In this document: piece after piece, positions 1 to 15,000 of the stretch | How the letters are laid out: every line of letters starts with the position of its first letter | Position numbering within the stretch: position 1 is the stretch's first letter | Source: a virus | DNA: 42,948 nucleotides | Direction: 5' to 3' (one strand) | IMG/VR virus record: IMGVR_UViG_3300017969_000026 | Coordinates: 1-42,948 of that record | The notes under the pieces: generated by a model | What the model was told of the DNA's origin: nothing | Databases searched by the model: none | The model's input: only the letters and a program-made list of their open reading frames with translations | Made by a program: the position numbers and the translations under genes

Positions 1-29
1 TTCAAGCAGCAGTTCAAGCAGCAGTTCAA
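1..29. repeat. Short tandem repeat, 12-bp unit
   Basis: The unit ttcaagcagcag occurs twice in a row (1-12, 13-24), followed by a partial third copy (ttcaa). The repeat lies inside the 3' end of a coding region, where it encodes a run of serines, so it is most simply a low-complexity protein tail and not a regulatory array. Confidence 0.75.
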
Positions 30-52
30 ACAGTGGAGGTTATAGTTACTAA
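2..52 (+). CDS. C-terminus of upstream gene, serine-rich tail (partial)
   Basis: Only the last 16 codons are in the window, ending at TAA 50-52. In this frame the peptide is nine serines followed by NSGGYSY. The stop shares its last base with the ATG of the next gene (TAATG), an arrangement typical of this genome, which is why this frame was preferred over the frame that reads FKQQFKQQ and stops at 43-45. Ser/Gly/Tyr-rich C-termini are common on structural proteins of marine T4-like phages, so a virion protein is plausible, but too little is present to assign a function. Confidence 0.55.
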   Translation, partial: SSSSSSSSSNSGGYSY

Positions 53-3000
53 TGGCTATAGAAAACCAAAATGACGTTCCTTTGCCAGGCGACGGCGAAG
101 AGAGAAGACGTAGCTCAGACTTATTACCTCGCTATTTTAGAACAACCGCAAATGTAAACTTTTTACAAGCAACAATGGACCAATTAATACAGCCGGGTGT
201 TGCTGAAAAACTTAATTCTTATTTTGGAAGAAAAAATGCAAAAGCATTTCTTGCAGGAGACAACTATACAGGCGATGTAAGCAAGCAAAGAGAAAATTAT
301 CAGTTTGAACCAGCAATGGTTATCAAAGACGAATTAGATAATGTTACTTTCTATAAAGACTATAATGACATAACAAACCAAATTTCTGTATTTGGCGGCG
401 ATGTTAGAAATCATAGTTCTCTTTATTCTCAAGACTATCATCCTTGGAATCCACATATTGATTGGGATAAGTTTGTAAACTTCCGTGAGTATTATTGGTT
501 ACCAACCGGTCCGCAAGTTGTTGATGTTTTAGGTCAAGAACAAGGTATCCAAAGTACATATAAAGTTACTCTTGCCGATCAAGGAGATAATGTTTCATAT
601 ATCTTTACTCCAGACGGACTTACAGCAAATCCGAAGTTAACGCTTTACAGAGGACAAACATATAGATTTGAAATAAACACACCCGGTCATCCTATGGCAA
701 TTGCATTGTCAAGATCTTTTACTCCTGGTAACTCTGTTATAACTGCCACAAGAGAAGGAGTTAGAGGAGAAGGATTATTTGACGCAAGTTTATTTGGTGA
801 TAGTTACGATGTAGGCGAATTTATTATTTTACCTCAAGAAGGTGGAATAGAAGTTGGTGATGATATAAACACAAGCGAATTATATCCAGACGGCATTACA
901 AAATTCGACGAGGAAGGTATTGAAATTGCAAATGTTTATGTCGAAGAAGGCACAATAGAGTTTACCATTCCTTTAAATTCACCTGACTATCTTTTCTATA
1001 TAAGTAAAAATGATTTACAAACCAGTGGTCAAATAAGAATATACGACATTGAAGAAAACACAGCAATCAATGTTGAAGCAGAAATTTTAGGGAAAAAAGA
1101 ATACACAAGTTCAAATGGTATAAAATTTACTAATGGACTTAAAGTACAGTTTTCTGGAAAAGTAACTCCTGAAAAATATGCAGAAGGTTCTTACTATGTC
1201 GAAGGTGTAGGCGATGAGATTAAGTTAGTTAGAGACCGAGACTTAATTCTTCCTTCTGCGTACTCTACCGACCAGCCTGTGCTGTTTGATAGTGAAGGGT
1301 TTGATAGATTGCCTTTTGCAAATCAAAGTAGTTATGCAGGTGAAAAAGATTATATTGTTATTAATAGAGCAAGCCCTGATAAAAACCCTTGGGCAAGATA
1401 TAATAGATGGTTCCATAAGGATGTAATACAGTATGCAGCAGAAGTCAATGGCCAAGTTAGTAATGTAGACCAAAGTGCAAGAGCTAAAAGACCTATTATT
1501 GAATTTGAAGCCGGACTAAAACTTTTTAACAATGGTGTATTTGCAAAAAACGATATTGATTTAATAGATGATTATACAGAAGATGTATTTTCAACAATTG
1601 AAGGTCAGCTCGGTTATAATGTAGACGGTGTTACCCTTGCAGATGGTATGCGAGTTTTGTTTACAGCAGACAAGGACATACTAGTTAATGGTAAAATATA
1701 TGAAGTAAAATATATCACAGTAGGAAACAGAAGACAGCTAACACTCCAAGAAGCAGTTGATACTTTACCACAAGAATTAGAAACCGTTCTTATTACAAAA
1801 GGTGACAAGTATGCCGGTACTTTATTTCATTATACTGGAACTGAATGGAAAAAGTCTCAAGAAAAAACAAGTACAAATATAGAACCAAAATTTGATTTGT
1901 TTGATAGTAAAGGCAACAGCTTTGGAGATCAATTAGTCTACGAAGCAAATAACTTTACTGGCACAAAATTATTCAGTTATGCTAGAGGAGACGGAACAGT
2001 CGATAATGAACTAGGATTTTCGTTAACTTATCAATCAATTGAAAATTCAGGAGATATAGTATTTGACTTTAATCTATTAACAGACAGTTTTGTGTATCAA
2101 GATGAAGAAGGATTTTATACAGTTTCTACTGATACTGCATTTTTGAAAAAATATAATGCAAATAGATCTTATGTTTATGAAAACAGTTGGACTAATGAGC
2201 CTGTTAAAATGCAACAAAAAATTATTAGACAATATATTAGTACAATTGGTCAGTCAAATAATTTTGAAGTTGATGTTGTTGATAATGCTGCAAACATACA
2301 AGATTTAAGAGTAGCAGTTTATGTTAATAAAAAATTAAAATTCGATTTAGTAGACTACGAACTAGATAGATTTAATTCTCGGTTGTTTGTAAGATTTTAT
2401 AATGAGTTGGCAGAAGATGATGTAGTTGAATTAAGAATTAAAACTAAAACTACAAAAAATGATAACGGCTATTATGAATTTCCTTACAACCTAGAAAGAA
2501 ACCCAAAGAACCAAGATATTACACAGTTTACTTTAGGCGAAGTCATTGACCATGTTGACTCTATGATCGAAGACATTATACCTTTTGTTGGCGGATATCC
2601 TGGTCCTAGTAATTTAAGAGATATTAAAAATATTAACAAATTTGGAAAAAGATTTGTTAAGCATACTGCTCCAATGAATCTTGCAGGATATCATTTAACA
2701 AGTAAAGAGTTTAATGTTATCAATGCAATTAAAAACTCAAAAAATGATTATGCAAAATTCAAAAGACAATTTTTACAAATTGCTGAAACATTGGGATATG
2801 ATGGACCAATAAGAGAACATGTAAATAAAATTCTTTCAGAATTAAACAAAGACAAAACACCTTCTATGCCTTATTACTTTAGTGATATGGTTCCTATTGG
2901 TGCAAACAATGTCTTAACTTTTGAAGTTTTAGATCCTAGAAATCCTTATTATGCTTTAACACAACCTTTTGATCCGAAAGAGTTAACAAACAAATCAGTT

Positions 3001-6000
3001 CAAGTTTATTTAAACGGAAATTTGCTTTTAATAACTGAAGATTATACATTTGACGAAAATGGATTTGTATTAGTAGATGCAGGACAAAGAATCGGCGACA
3101 CAATTGAAGTTATTGAGTGGGAGTCAACTGACGGTGCATATATTCCTCCTACTCCTACAAAACTAGGGTTGTATCCGGTATACAAACCAGAGATATTTGT
3201 AGACGACACTTATTTAGAACCTACTAAAGTAATTCAAGGTCATGACGGATCTATTGTTGTAGCATTTGATGATTTTCGAGATCAATTATTATTAGAACTA
3301 GAACGTAGAATTTTTAATAATATTAAACTTGGCTATAACAAAGAAATTTTTGATCTTACTGATTATCTACCAGGTACTTATAGAGATACAGGTATCCAAC
3401 TAGAAAGTCTTAATAATGCACTTTTAAGTGACTTTGTTGAATGGCAGCAATTGGTAGATTCTGATTATACAGAAAACGAATTTTATAGCAGAGACAACCA
3501 GTTAACATTTAACTACTCCCAGATGAACGATCCTGAAGGTAACTTACTTCCAGGATTTTGGCGTGGTGTATATAGAAAAGCATACGACACCGATCGCCCT
3601 CATTCACATCCTTGGGAAATGTTAGGTATAACAATTAAACCAGACTGGTGGGATAGCACATACGGTAAAGCACCTTACACTTTAGATAATTTAATATTGT
3701 GGGAAGATTTAAGCGAAGGGTTAATTAAAGAACCAGGCAACACTCGAAGAGATTGGCGATATGCAAGACCTAATTTATTAAAAAATATTCCAGTTGATAA
3801 AAATGGAAAAATTAGATCTCCACTATCTTCTAACTATGCAAAAAATTATATTGCAAGAAACACTAGAAATAAATTTGCATTTGGAGATGTTTCACCAACT
3901 GAAAGCGCATGGAGAAGAAGTAGCGAATATCCTTTTGCAATTATTAGAGCTTTGATACTTACAAAGCCAAATGAAATATTTGGTAAAGCATTTGATCTTT
4001 CTAGAATTGTAAAAAATATAGCCGGTCAAAAAGTATATAAAGATACTGGTAAATTTATTGAATTAAATAAGCTCACATTTGCAAATAGTTATAATCGTGC
4101 AGAAAGAAAAATTACAAGCGGCTTGGTTAATTATGTTTTTAACTATATTAGTGCTAATGTAGATTCTGTATATTCAGAATATAAAAACCAACTTACAACA
4201 CTTACAAATCAAATGGGTTTTAAGATTGGCGGATTTAGTGATAAAAGTAAATTTAAATTGTTATTAGACAGCAGAACTCCTTATAATCAAGGTAATGTTT
4301 TTGTACCTGAAGAAAATTATAAAATATTCTTTAATACAAGTTCTCCGGTAGCTAATCAAATTTATAGTGCTGTAACAGTTGAAAAGGTTACAGGCGGATA
4401 CCGTGTAAGAGGTTATGCATTTGAAAACCCTTATTTTCCTTATTACCAATATATTGAAAGCAATTCGGACAATGTAATTATTGTAGGAGGTGTTAGCGAA
4501 ACATTCCAAACTTGGTCACCTGATACAAGATTTTTACAAGGTGTTGTTATTGAAAATGCAGGAATATATTATAGAACAACATCTGCATTTACAAGTGGTG
4601 CAGTTTTTACATTAGAAAATCTTGCTAAATTACCAGAGCTACCTACTACAGGTGGTAGAAGAGCAATTATAAGAAAAACCTTTAGAAAGGTTGAAAAACG
4701 TATAAACTACGGTACACAACTTAGAACCAGTCAAGAAGTAGTTGACTTTTTGTTAGGATACGGTCAGTACCTTGAAGACCAAGGTTTTGTATTTGACACT
4801 TATAATAACACAACTACAGATTTAGACGATTGGAAATACGCTTGTAAAGAATTTTTATTCTGGACTACACAAAATTGGGCAGCTGGCACAGCAATTAGTT
4901 TAAGCCCTGCTGCAAATGTTTTACAATTTAGAACTGATTATGCAGTTGTAGACAACTTGTTTGATAACTTCTATTCGTATAGTATATTAGATGCAGATGC
5001 AAGACAGATTGATAAATCATTTGATCATACAATTAGACAGCAAAATAGTTTTGGTCTAGTTCTAAAAAATACAGATCAGGGTATATATCAAGCACAGTTG
5101 CCATTAGTACAAAAAGAACACGTATGTTTATTAGATAATCAAACCCAATTTGGTGATGTGATTTACCAACCATCGACCGGATACAGACAAGAGCGCATAA
5201 AAGTTTTAGGTTATAGATCTGATAATTGGACTGGTGGATTAGATATTCCAGGATTTGTATATGATGATATTGACATTACCGTATGGGAACCCTATAAAGA
5301 TTATACAATTGGCGACCTTGTCAAGCATAAAGAATTTTATTATGTAGCATTATATAATATTCCAGGCGAAGAAACATTTAACAATAATGTTTGGCAGCGT
5401 CTTGCTGAAAAACCCGAATCACAACTAATGGTCAACTTTGATTATAAAATTAATCAGTTTGCAGATTTTTATGATTTAGATAGTGATAATTTTGATATAG
5501 GACAACAAAAATTAGCACAACACTTGATCGGTTATCAACCGAGGAATTATCTTGCAAATATTGTCAATGATGATGTAAGCCAATTTAAATTTTATCAAGG
5601 TATGATTGCTGATAAAGGTACATTGAATAGTTTAACTAAACTGTTTGATGCACTTAATAGTGCTGACAAAGATAGTTTAGAGTTTTTTGAAGAATGGGCA
5701 ATTGAGCTAGGACAGTACGGTGCTACTGACAAATATAAAGACGTTGATTTTATACTAGACGAAGAAAAGTTTAGAATTAATCCACAACCTATTGAACTAG
5801 TAGATATTAAAGATGCATCTCGCATTGATAACGTTATTGAAATACAACCTTACGAAGTATATTCTAAAGCAGATGATTACCAGTCAAAAATCTTTCCAAA
5901 AGTTGCAGATGTAAAAGAATTTATTAAATCTGCAGGATATGTAAGAGTTGAGGATATCAAGTATCGTATTCAAGACAAAGACGAGTTTCTTGACGTTACA

Positions 6001-9000
6001 ACAGATCAAGTTATTATAGGTGATTATGTTTGGGTAACAGACGACAATCAATCATGGAATGTTTATCAATTAGTTGATACACCGTATAATGCTTTAAGTA
6101 TAGTTGTTGAAGACGAAGGTGCGGACGCTATTGAAGCAAGTTCTTCACCTTTTGCTAGAGTAACACTTTCTAAATACGTAAGTAACGACCTAGAAGTAGG
6201 AGATGTAGTAGGTGTTTACAATGCAGGAGCAATTGGATTAGATTATTTCTGCTATGTAGCAGAAATAGATGCAAAAGATATTGTTTTAGAATTGCCTGAA
6301 GGTTTAGAAATTACACCAACAGAAGAAGAAGTTAATCTATTAGTTGCAAAGTTTAGAAGTGTAAGGGTTTCAAACACACAAGAATTAAACACACTAATCG
6401 AAACTTACAAATCACCGAATCAAAAAATATGGATTGATAAACTAGGTGAAAGTTGGAGTGTAATACAAAACTCGCAAAACTATTTCGAGCAACAGGTATT
6501 GTTTAACCCAACACCGATTTCAGAAAACTATGAAAAGTACGGAACTTCGATTGCTGTAAGTGATGACAATAGAAATTTTGCAGCAGCAGCGCCTGATGAC
6601 AATGACGGTAAAGTACATCTTTACAAACGTAGTATTGAAACTAATAACTTAGTACTAGGACAGTCGTTAGTTCCACCAGATGATATTAGAATTACTGACG
6701 TTACGTTAACTCTTGGAGTTCCTGTGAATCTTGCAGTAGATGAACAAATTAAACAAGGTAGTGCGATAGGTACAGTAGTAGAACAAGTCAATGCTGGCAC
6801 CGAAATAAAATTAGGTGATGTGTTTGGTGTCTTTACAACCGGCAACGGGGATCTTATAAAAATAAATGGCGGTGTTGAAACTAGTCTTGGCGCTGGCACA
6901 GAGCCAGTTGATGTTGCAGTGAGTCAAAGAGCTATAAACTTTGGTAAAAGTGTTGCAGTATCTCCAGACGGGCTATATCTAGCAGTTGGCGTTCCAAATG
7001 CAGAAGAAATTAAAACAAGGTACAAAGGAGATTTTGATCCTTTTGTAAATTACGGTAAGAATGATATTATCAATTTTAGAGAAAGTCTATACAAAGCTAA
7101 TAGGGAAATTATTCCAGCATCTGCTGCAACAACATACAATACATTTAACAGTTATAAAGATATTGCAAGTGCCCCTGATGCAGATAGCACACTAATAACA
7201 CTATTATTAACAGGTAATCCTGGACTTTCAGGAAAGCCAACGGACCACTTTTTATTAAGAGCCCCGTTTGAAGCATATCTTGCTACCGAACCTGGAGACC
7301 AAGTAGGTGTTACTTGGAATAGATATTCTAACAGTAACCCTACACTAAATGCATATTTTCCTTGGGATGGCGACAGCGGTGCCTTAACGTATGATGTAAT
7401 TACAGATACACATACAATTGTTGAAAAAATTGACTTAGTATTATACGTAGATACATTTATTAATACACCGCAAGTCGGCGATTTCATTACAACACCTACC
7501 GGTAGCGGACAACTATATTATATTGGTATACAAGACGACAGTTGTGTAATGTATTTGACACGGGTTAACGGTGTTTTTGATAATACCGGTACTGCTTATG
7601 TAAATGATAGAGATTCAATGGGCATTTATCAAATACTTGCTGATAATATAATTGACGGGCTAGGCGGCTTCTGGTATTTTAATGTTTATTCTGATAATGA
7701 AAAAACAGTTCCTTTAACGTACTTGAATGGTTCTACATGGCTTGATACAGGTACTGGTGTGATTTACAATGATATTAAAATTGCTTCAGACAACAGACAG
7801 ATTAATGAATATTTTAACTTACAAAACCTAATCAGTACAATAGGATCTTATACAGGACAGCAAGATCAAGCAGGTCAAATACTCAATTTAACTTATTGGG
7901 GCGACAACGGTAACTTACCTGTTAAACAAGAATTTTCAACAGATTTATTTGCTGTTAGGATGAGCAAGGAATACCAAAGTAAAATTACTGATGAAAACGG
8001 AGCTGTTCTTTTAGATCCAGTTACCGGAGATAATATTGAAGTAAGATTAAATTTATATGATTTAAATGATTATGTTATTGACACAGATGCTGCTGGATTT
8101 ACATTTGAACAACTTAACAAAAAACACGAAGTTGTTGAAATATGGGACGGATATATAGATTTTGAATTTACAGAGTTTATTGGCGATGATCCGTATGAAC
8201 CACTAGTTGGATCAATAATTACAGACATACAAACACCGTTTGATGAATTCGGCGGCCTAAGTTTAATTAAAAGAACAACTAGTAGAGCAGAAGTAGTTAG
8301 GTATCAAAGAGACGGATTTTCTGTAAGGGTATTCCTTAGAAATATAGAAGGTGATTGGTCGCAGTTAAACAACATTGCAAGATATGAAATCAGAAGAGAA
8401 CCAGATCCTGTACTATTTCCTGGAGAGCCTGCAAGGGTCATGGGACGGATTTCTAGTGTTGAGCAGGATATTGCACTAGGAACTGACCTTATTGGTGGAT
8501 TATTAATTTTTAGAAACGCAGACGGAAACTTGCCTTTGCGTAGAGGCGCACAATTATTACCTAGCTGGCAATACAGTAAAATTGTCGATGAAGAATATTG
8601 GTTCTATGACGAAGAGCTTAAACTAGGTGCTGATGTTCCGGCTAACTATCCTGATTATTATAACAGAGACTATACACAAGTATATTCAGTAACTGTAGAC
8701 GATTTCGGTGATGTTAAGTACGACAACGAAGGTGTTATAAGTATTTTCAAGTCAAACGGCAGAAGCGGCTATTCATATGTAAACAGTTTTGTTAGTGAAC
8801 GTGCTGCAACTAATAAAGAATACGGAACCAAAATTAAAATGGTCCAAGACGGCTTAGATTATACTTTATTTGTAAGTTCTACAGGCGACACTGGACAACT
8901 TGAAATTATTAAACACGGTGTTCCCAAAGATAAATTAGAAAATTTCTTCGGAGAATGGGGACCTATAAACGAATTCGAAGCAGGTACAATAGTTGAAAAT

Positions 9001-12000
9001 AATGGCGAGTATTACGAAGCACGTAGATTTGTTCCACAAGAAGAAATACCGATTGATGTTTCTAATACAACTTATTGGAATAGAATAAGTTGGCGTTACG
9101 GTAAAGACGGTGACTACAAAGGATTGTTTGCTAATGATCCGTTCTTAGATTATTCACCGGGAGAAATTGTAAAATATGCTGACCCTGACGATGATAGTAC
9201 TCTTAAACTATATAAAGCAATAACAAGAGTTGACGGAACACAACCGTTTAACTCTAGAGATTGGGAAGTAGTTACAAGTGGTGAAGATTATTTAGGATAC
9301 CTTCCAAACAATAGTGGCACACTGTATGAAAATGAATTTGTGTTTAGTCCTAAATGGCCGCTTACACAATTTGCTAAAAACTTTGATGTAAGCAAAGATG
9401 GTAAAACGCTTGTTGTACTAAACGAGCATAAAGTTGAAGTTAAAGTAAAAGCAATTGATACTGACAACGACACAATTGTTCTTAGCGATGATTCGAGCAC
9501 AGCGTGGATGTCAATAGGTATGCCGATACGCATTAGAATACCTGCTGCTATTGATAGTGCAGGAGCAGCAGCACAAGTTGGGCTTTCTGAAGGTGTTACA
9601 TATTATGTACACAGCATATTAAACGATAAAGAATTTAGAATTGCAAACAATTATTTCAACGATGACGCCGGTGGTATTGATCCGACTCTTAATGTAGATA
9701 CTCCGGATAGTACTTGGGAATATCTTGCACTAGACGAATACGGAGAAGGATTTTATATTACTGACTTTACAGTGAGCGACACTATTACTTCGATAGGCAT
9801 ATACAAATTAGACGGTAACAAGTATATGTTTAAGCAAATAATAGAAGATACAAGCAGTAAAGACGGTATCTATCATGACATTGCTATTAGCGACGACGGC
9901 AAGTTCCTTGCAATAAGTGAACCTTTTAATGATAGTAAAAATATTGATCAAGGCAGGGTATTAGTTTATAAAGAAAATGCTCAAGGTCAGTTTACAGATC
10001 CAGTAATACTTTACAGTCCAAACAATGAACAATCTGAATTATTTGGTTATAATATAGACTTCAGTCAAAATGAACTAGTAATAACAAGTAAGAACGGTGA
10101 CATAGTTTCTCCGACTACATTTGACGGTACAAGTTTAGGCAACACAGAAACTGTTACTTCTTTTGACTCTGGGTTTACAACCTTTAATAATATTAATATT
10201 AATAGTGGTGCTGTATTTGTATTTGAAAACCTAAATGACGAATTTGTTTTTGCAGAAAGATTTAGTTATGCAGGAGAAACTGAAACATTTGGTGAAATAC
10301 TTTTAATTAATGATAATCATACTTACGTAGGTATGCCTAGAATAACAAAAGAAACTTATGAAGGCGAAATAATAGATTATAGAAAACCGTTCAATAAGTC
10401 AGCTTGGAATATAATAAGAGAACCGGTGGATACTGTTGATATTAGTAAAATAGAAGGTGCCTTCTTATACAATAAAAAAACAAATACAAAACTAACTGAT
10501 TTAGATTTTGTAGATATTATACAAGGAAAGTTTCCTGGTGTTGCCGAAGAAGAAATAGATTACAAAACACCTTGGGATCCAGCACGTTATAATGTTACAC
10601 CGATAGCAGGTATGTTTGATGAAGCCGACCCTTGGGGTCCGTCACATGTAGGCGAAGTTTGGTATGATATTAGTAGAACGAAATTTATCAACGCTTATCA
10701 AGGTGACAGTGTACATCAAGTTAATAACTTTAATAAATTAATGCCGGGATACGAAGTAGTAGTTTACGAATGGGTAGAAAGTGATTATATTCCGAGTGCA
10801 TGGGATGATCTTAGCGGAACTGATGCAGGTATTGCAGTAAACGTAAGCGGACAGTCTGCATATGCAGATGCACAATACACACAAGTTATTAACTATGACG
10901 AAACTACACAAACTTTTGGAAGCAAGTTTTACTTCTGGGTAAGAAATAAAACAGATGTTCCTGTTAATAAATCAAGAATACTATCTGTAAATGATTTAGC
11001 TAGAATTATATCCGATCCTGCAGGCTCGGGTTATAGACATTTGGCAATACACGCTCAAGATAGATTTATAGTTCATAATGTTGATAGTTTCTTAAATGAT
11101 AAAAATGTTGTGCTTAACGTTAAATGGCTCAACAATGAAAATGCTGAACAAAATATTCACACACAATATCAAATTATGAGTGACGGCTTAGCAACAAGCG
11201 TTCTAAATGAAGAAACTGAGCGTAAATGGTTTGATAGTTTAATAGGATATGACGAACAATCTAGGCAAGTTCCGGATCCGAATTTACCAGTTAAATTAAA
11301 ATATGGTAATAGATTTTCTCCTAGACAGGGAATGTTTGTTAACAAGACAGAAGCATTAAAGCAAGTAATAGAAAGAATTAATCTAGTTCTTATAGAAAAA
11401 CTTATTGTTGATGATTTTAATTTATCGCCGTTAACATCGGCCCAAGTAAAACCAAGTAAGTTTACAAATTTGTATGATTATGAAATTGATACTTTAGAAG
11501 AATTAAGATTTATCGGTACAAGTAAAGTTACCCAAGCACAGCTAACACCTATTGTTAGCAACGGTAAAATTACTAGAGTGGAAATTATAGACGCAGGCAG
11601 AGGGTATAAAGACATTAACTTTGATCCAGAAACTGATACTGTTAGAAAAGGTCCTACAGTTGAAATAGTAGGACAAGGATCGGGTGCAGAATTACAAACA
11701 TATATTAATAATCTTGGACAAGTTACTAGTGTTGAAATTATAAGTCAAGGCGAAAACTATACTGACACAACTAGATTAATTGTAAGACGTTTAAGTGTTC
11801 TTGTAAATGCAGATAGCTCGGTTTACGGAAAATGGTCGATTTATGACTGGGATAATACTTCTAGCGAATGGTTTAGAAAACGTGTACAAGAGTTCGATAC
11901 AAAACTTTTCTGGGATTATGCAGATTGGTATGCTGACGGGTATAATGCATTTACAGATATAAATGACAAACTAGAAGGAACATACCAATTATATGGACTA

Positions 12001-15000
12001 GATAATAATTTAGGTGATATTGTAAAAATTAATAGCGTTGGTTCAGGCGGATGGCTTCTTCTAAGAAAAATCGATAACCAAGATACAGAAGATTTTACAA
12101 TCAATTATGAAACTGTAGGTAGACAAAACGGTACTATACAGTTTAAAGAATCACTTTATGATTTATTGAATAACAGCATTGGTTTTGATACTAGAAGTTT
12201 TGATAGTTATTTTTATGATAATCAGCCTATTAAAGAATTAAGAATAATACTTGATACAATTAGAGATAATATTTTTGTAGACGAATTGGCTGTAGAATAT
12301 AATAAACTTTGGTTTGCAAGTTTGCGTTATGTTTTCTCAGAACAAAGTTATGTTGATTGGGCATTTAAAACAAGTTTTGTAAAAGCAAAACATAATCTAG
12401 GAATATTAGAACAAGATATTACATTTAATAATGATACACTTCCTAGTTATGAAGCATATATTGAAGAAACTAAACCTTATAGATCATCTATCAGAGAATA
12501 TGTAAGCGATTATGAAGCATTAGACGAAACACAAAGTAAAATTACTGATTTTGATCTTGCTCCTTACTATGACACAGTTAAAAAAGGAATTAATGTTGCA
12601 GATGTAGTTGTTAAAAATGATGTTCTTGTAACTGATAATGATAAAATAAATCAATTGCCTCGAAGAGACTTTAGAGATAATGTAGGGTATGAAGTTACAG
12701 AAATTAGAATAGCAAATCCTGGTAGTAAATTTACATTTACTCCTAAAGTTTACATTGAAGGCGGCGGCGGAACAGGCGCTACAGCACAAGCATACTTAGG
12801 CAGAGGTTCTATTACAAAGATAGAAGTTACAAATCCAGGTTCTGGATATTTGTCAGCACCTACTATAAGAATTGTAGGATCTCAAGCTGAAGACGGAGAA
12901 GCAGCAAGTGCAAGTGTTATTATAGGAAACAGCAAAGTTAGAACTGCACACATGAGAGTGAAGTTTGATAGAACCTCAGGAAACATGTATATTTTAAATC
13001 TAGATAGTGTTGAAACATTTGTTGGAACTGGTTCTAGAACAGTATATAATTTAGAATGGCCTATTGCTAATGACAACAGAAAAATTAAAATTTTCGTAGA
13101 CGGCGTTCAATTACTTAGAAGCGAATTTACATATTATAATAGAGTTAACAGCAATACAGGATACGAAAGAACACAAGGTGTTATTGAATTTACAACACCT
13201 CCAGTACTGAATGCTGTAATAACTGTAGAATATGATAAGAGCGTAGACATGCTTCATGCTCAAGACAGGATTAACTTTTTCTACAATCCAGAAACAGGCA
13301 TGCTAGGAAAAGAATTAGGTCAGCTGATGGACGGCGTCGACTACGGCGGCGTACAAGTTAGAAGTTTTGAATTTACTGGACCTAGCGGTTGGGACAGTGA
13401 TGTTTGGTATTCTACTACTTGGGATTCGTATGTAAACACATTTGAAGACGAAGTCTTTGTATTTGATGGGTCAACAGTAAGTATAAGATTAAGTACTCCG
13501 TTAGAAAATGGTGTTAATTATAATGTTTATATTCGTTTGCTTGGAGAAACAGAATATACAAGAATTGACGGACAGACATTAGATAGTAGCAATACTGAAT
13601 ACGACGGTCCTTGGATAGAAACAATAATTGGTGACGGTGTAACACAAGATATATTCTTAGACGAATTAGGAATAATTGTAAAAGACGGCGACAGTATTAT
13701 TATAAGAAAAGAAACTAGTGATGGCAGCTTTGAGCCAGATGAACTTTCTTACGATACAGCATTAAGCGGTGGAGATCTACAGTATCAAACTGCTAAAGGT
13801 ATTGCAGCAGAAGAAATTATTATCGACGGTGATGGCTTTGTTACACCTATGACAAGTAAAGGTCCTGAAGAACTAGTACCTGGACAATTAGTTGATAGTT
13901 TAGATATAAAAGTATTTGAAAGAGAAACAGACGGTCAAGGATTAATATACGTCCAAACATTTGTATTAGGTGAAGATGATCACGAGTTTGATTTAAAAAT
14001 TATTCCTGCAAGTGCAGAATCTGTAATTGTTAAACTTGACGATCAAGTACTAGGGCAAGATCAATACAATATTGATTGGGCAACTAATAAATTGTCCTTT
14101 AATAGTCCAGATCTTGTTGCTAATCAAGTATTAAGTATTATTGCTGTTGGAAAGGGACAAAAACAAATCCTAGACACCGGCCGAACTGTTGCTGGATTTG
14201 AACAAAGTGATTATCTAACTTCTGTGAAATTCCAAGAAAACATGTCGCTGTATGTTACACTTAACGGTGTTCCAGCAGAAGCAATTCTAGTAGAAGCAGA
14301 CGACAGTTATCCTAACTTTGGGGGAAATACTCTTGTAAGATTTGTTACAGATCCCGATGAAGGAGATGTAATAGACTATATTATCTTCTCCGCAGATGAA
14401 GAATTAAATTATAGCCAAATGGCAAGATCGGAATTTAAAGGTGACGGAAGTACAAATACATTTGAGTTACCTGTAACTCCACTTTATCAAACACCTCCAG
14501 AATACAAAATGCTTGTAAGAGTAGGAAACAAAATATTAAATCCTGGATATAATGCAGAATATGTTGTTCCTGAATCTAGACAAAGACAGTATCAAATTGA
14601 GCTGTTCCAAAAACCAGCAAGTAGCATTACTAATGTTGAAAATACCGTTAAACCTTATATTAACGGACAGCCTATTACATTCCCGCAACAGTGGACATTT
14701 GATAGTGCTAATAGTATTATTGAATTGTTACCTGGCGTTGGACAACCTGGAGATGTACTAGAAGTTTATATAGTAGGAGACGGTGAATACACAATTGAAA
14801 ATAATCAAATATCTTTTGTAGATACACCAGGGTACGATGTTCCGATTGAGATAATAACATTTACAAATCATAATATCTTACAATCAGAAAGAATAAGTTA
14901 TGATGTTGCAGCTAGAAGTACGCTTACAACAGGTTCGAAAGAATACTCAACATATCATAGACTTACAACAGGTGAAATACTGTTGCGTAAGCCTGTAATC

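Noticed and set aside
1-29. Possible start of a CRISPR-like or regulatory repeat array
   Set aside because: The 12-base units have no spacers, are only about 2.5 copies, and are in frame as serine codons.
1-45. Alternative frame reading FKQQFKQQFKQWRL
   Set aside because: The frame ending TAA 50-52 overlaps the next ATG as the other junctions do, and gives a Ser/Gly/Tyr-rich tail typical of phage structural proteins.
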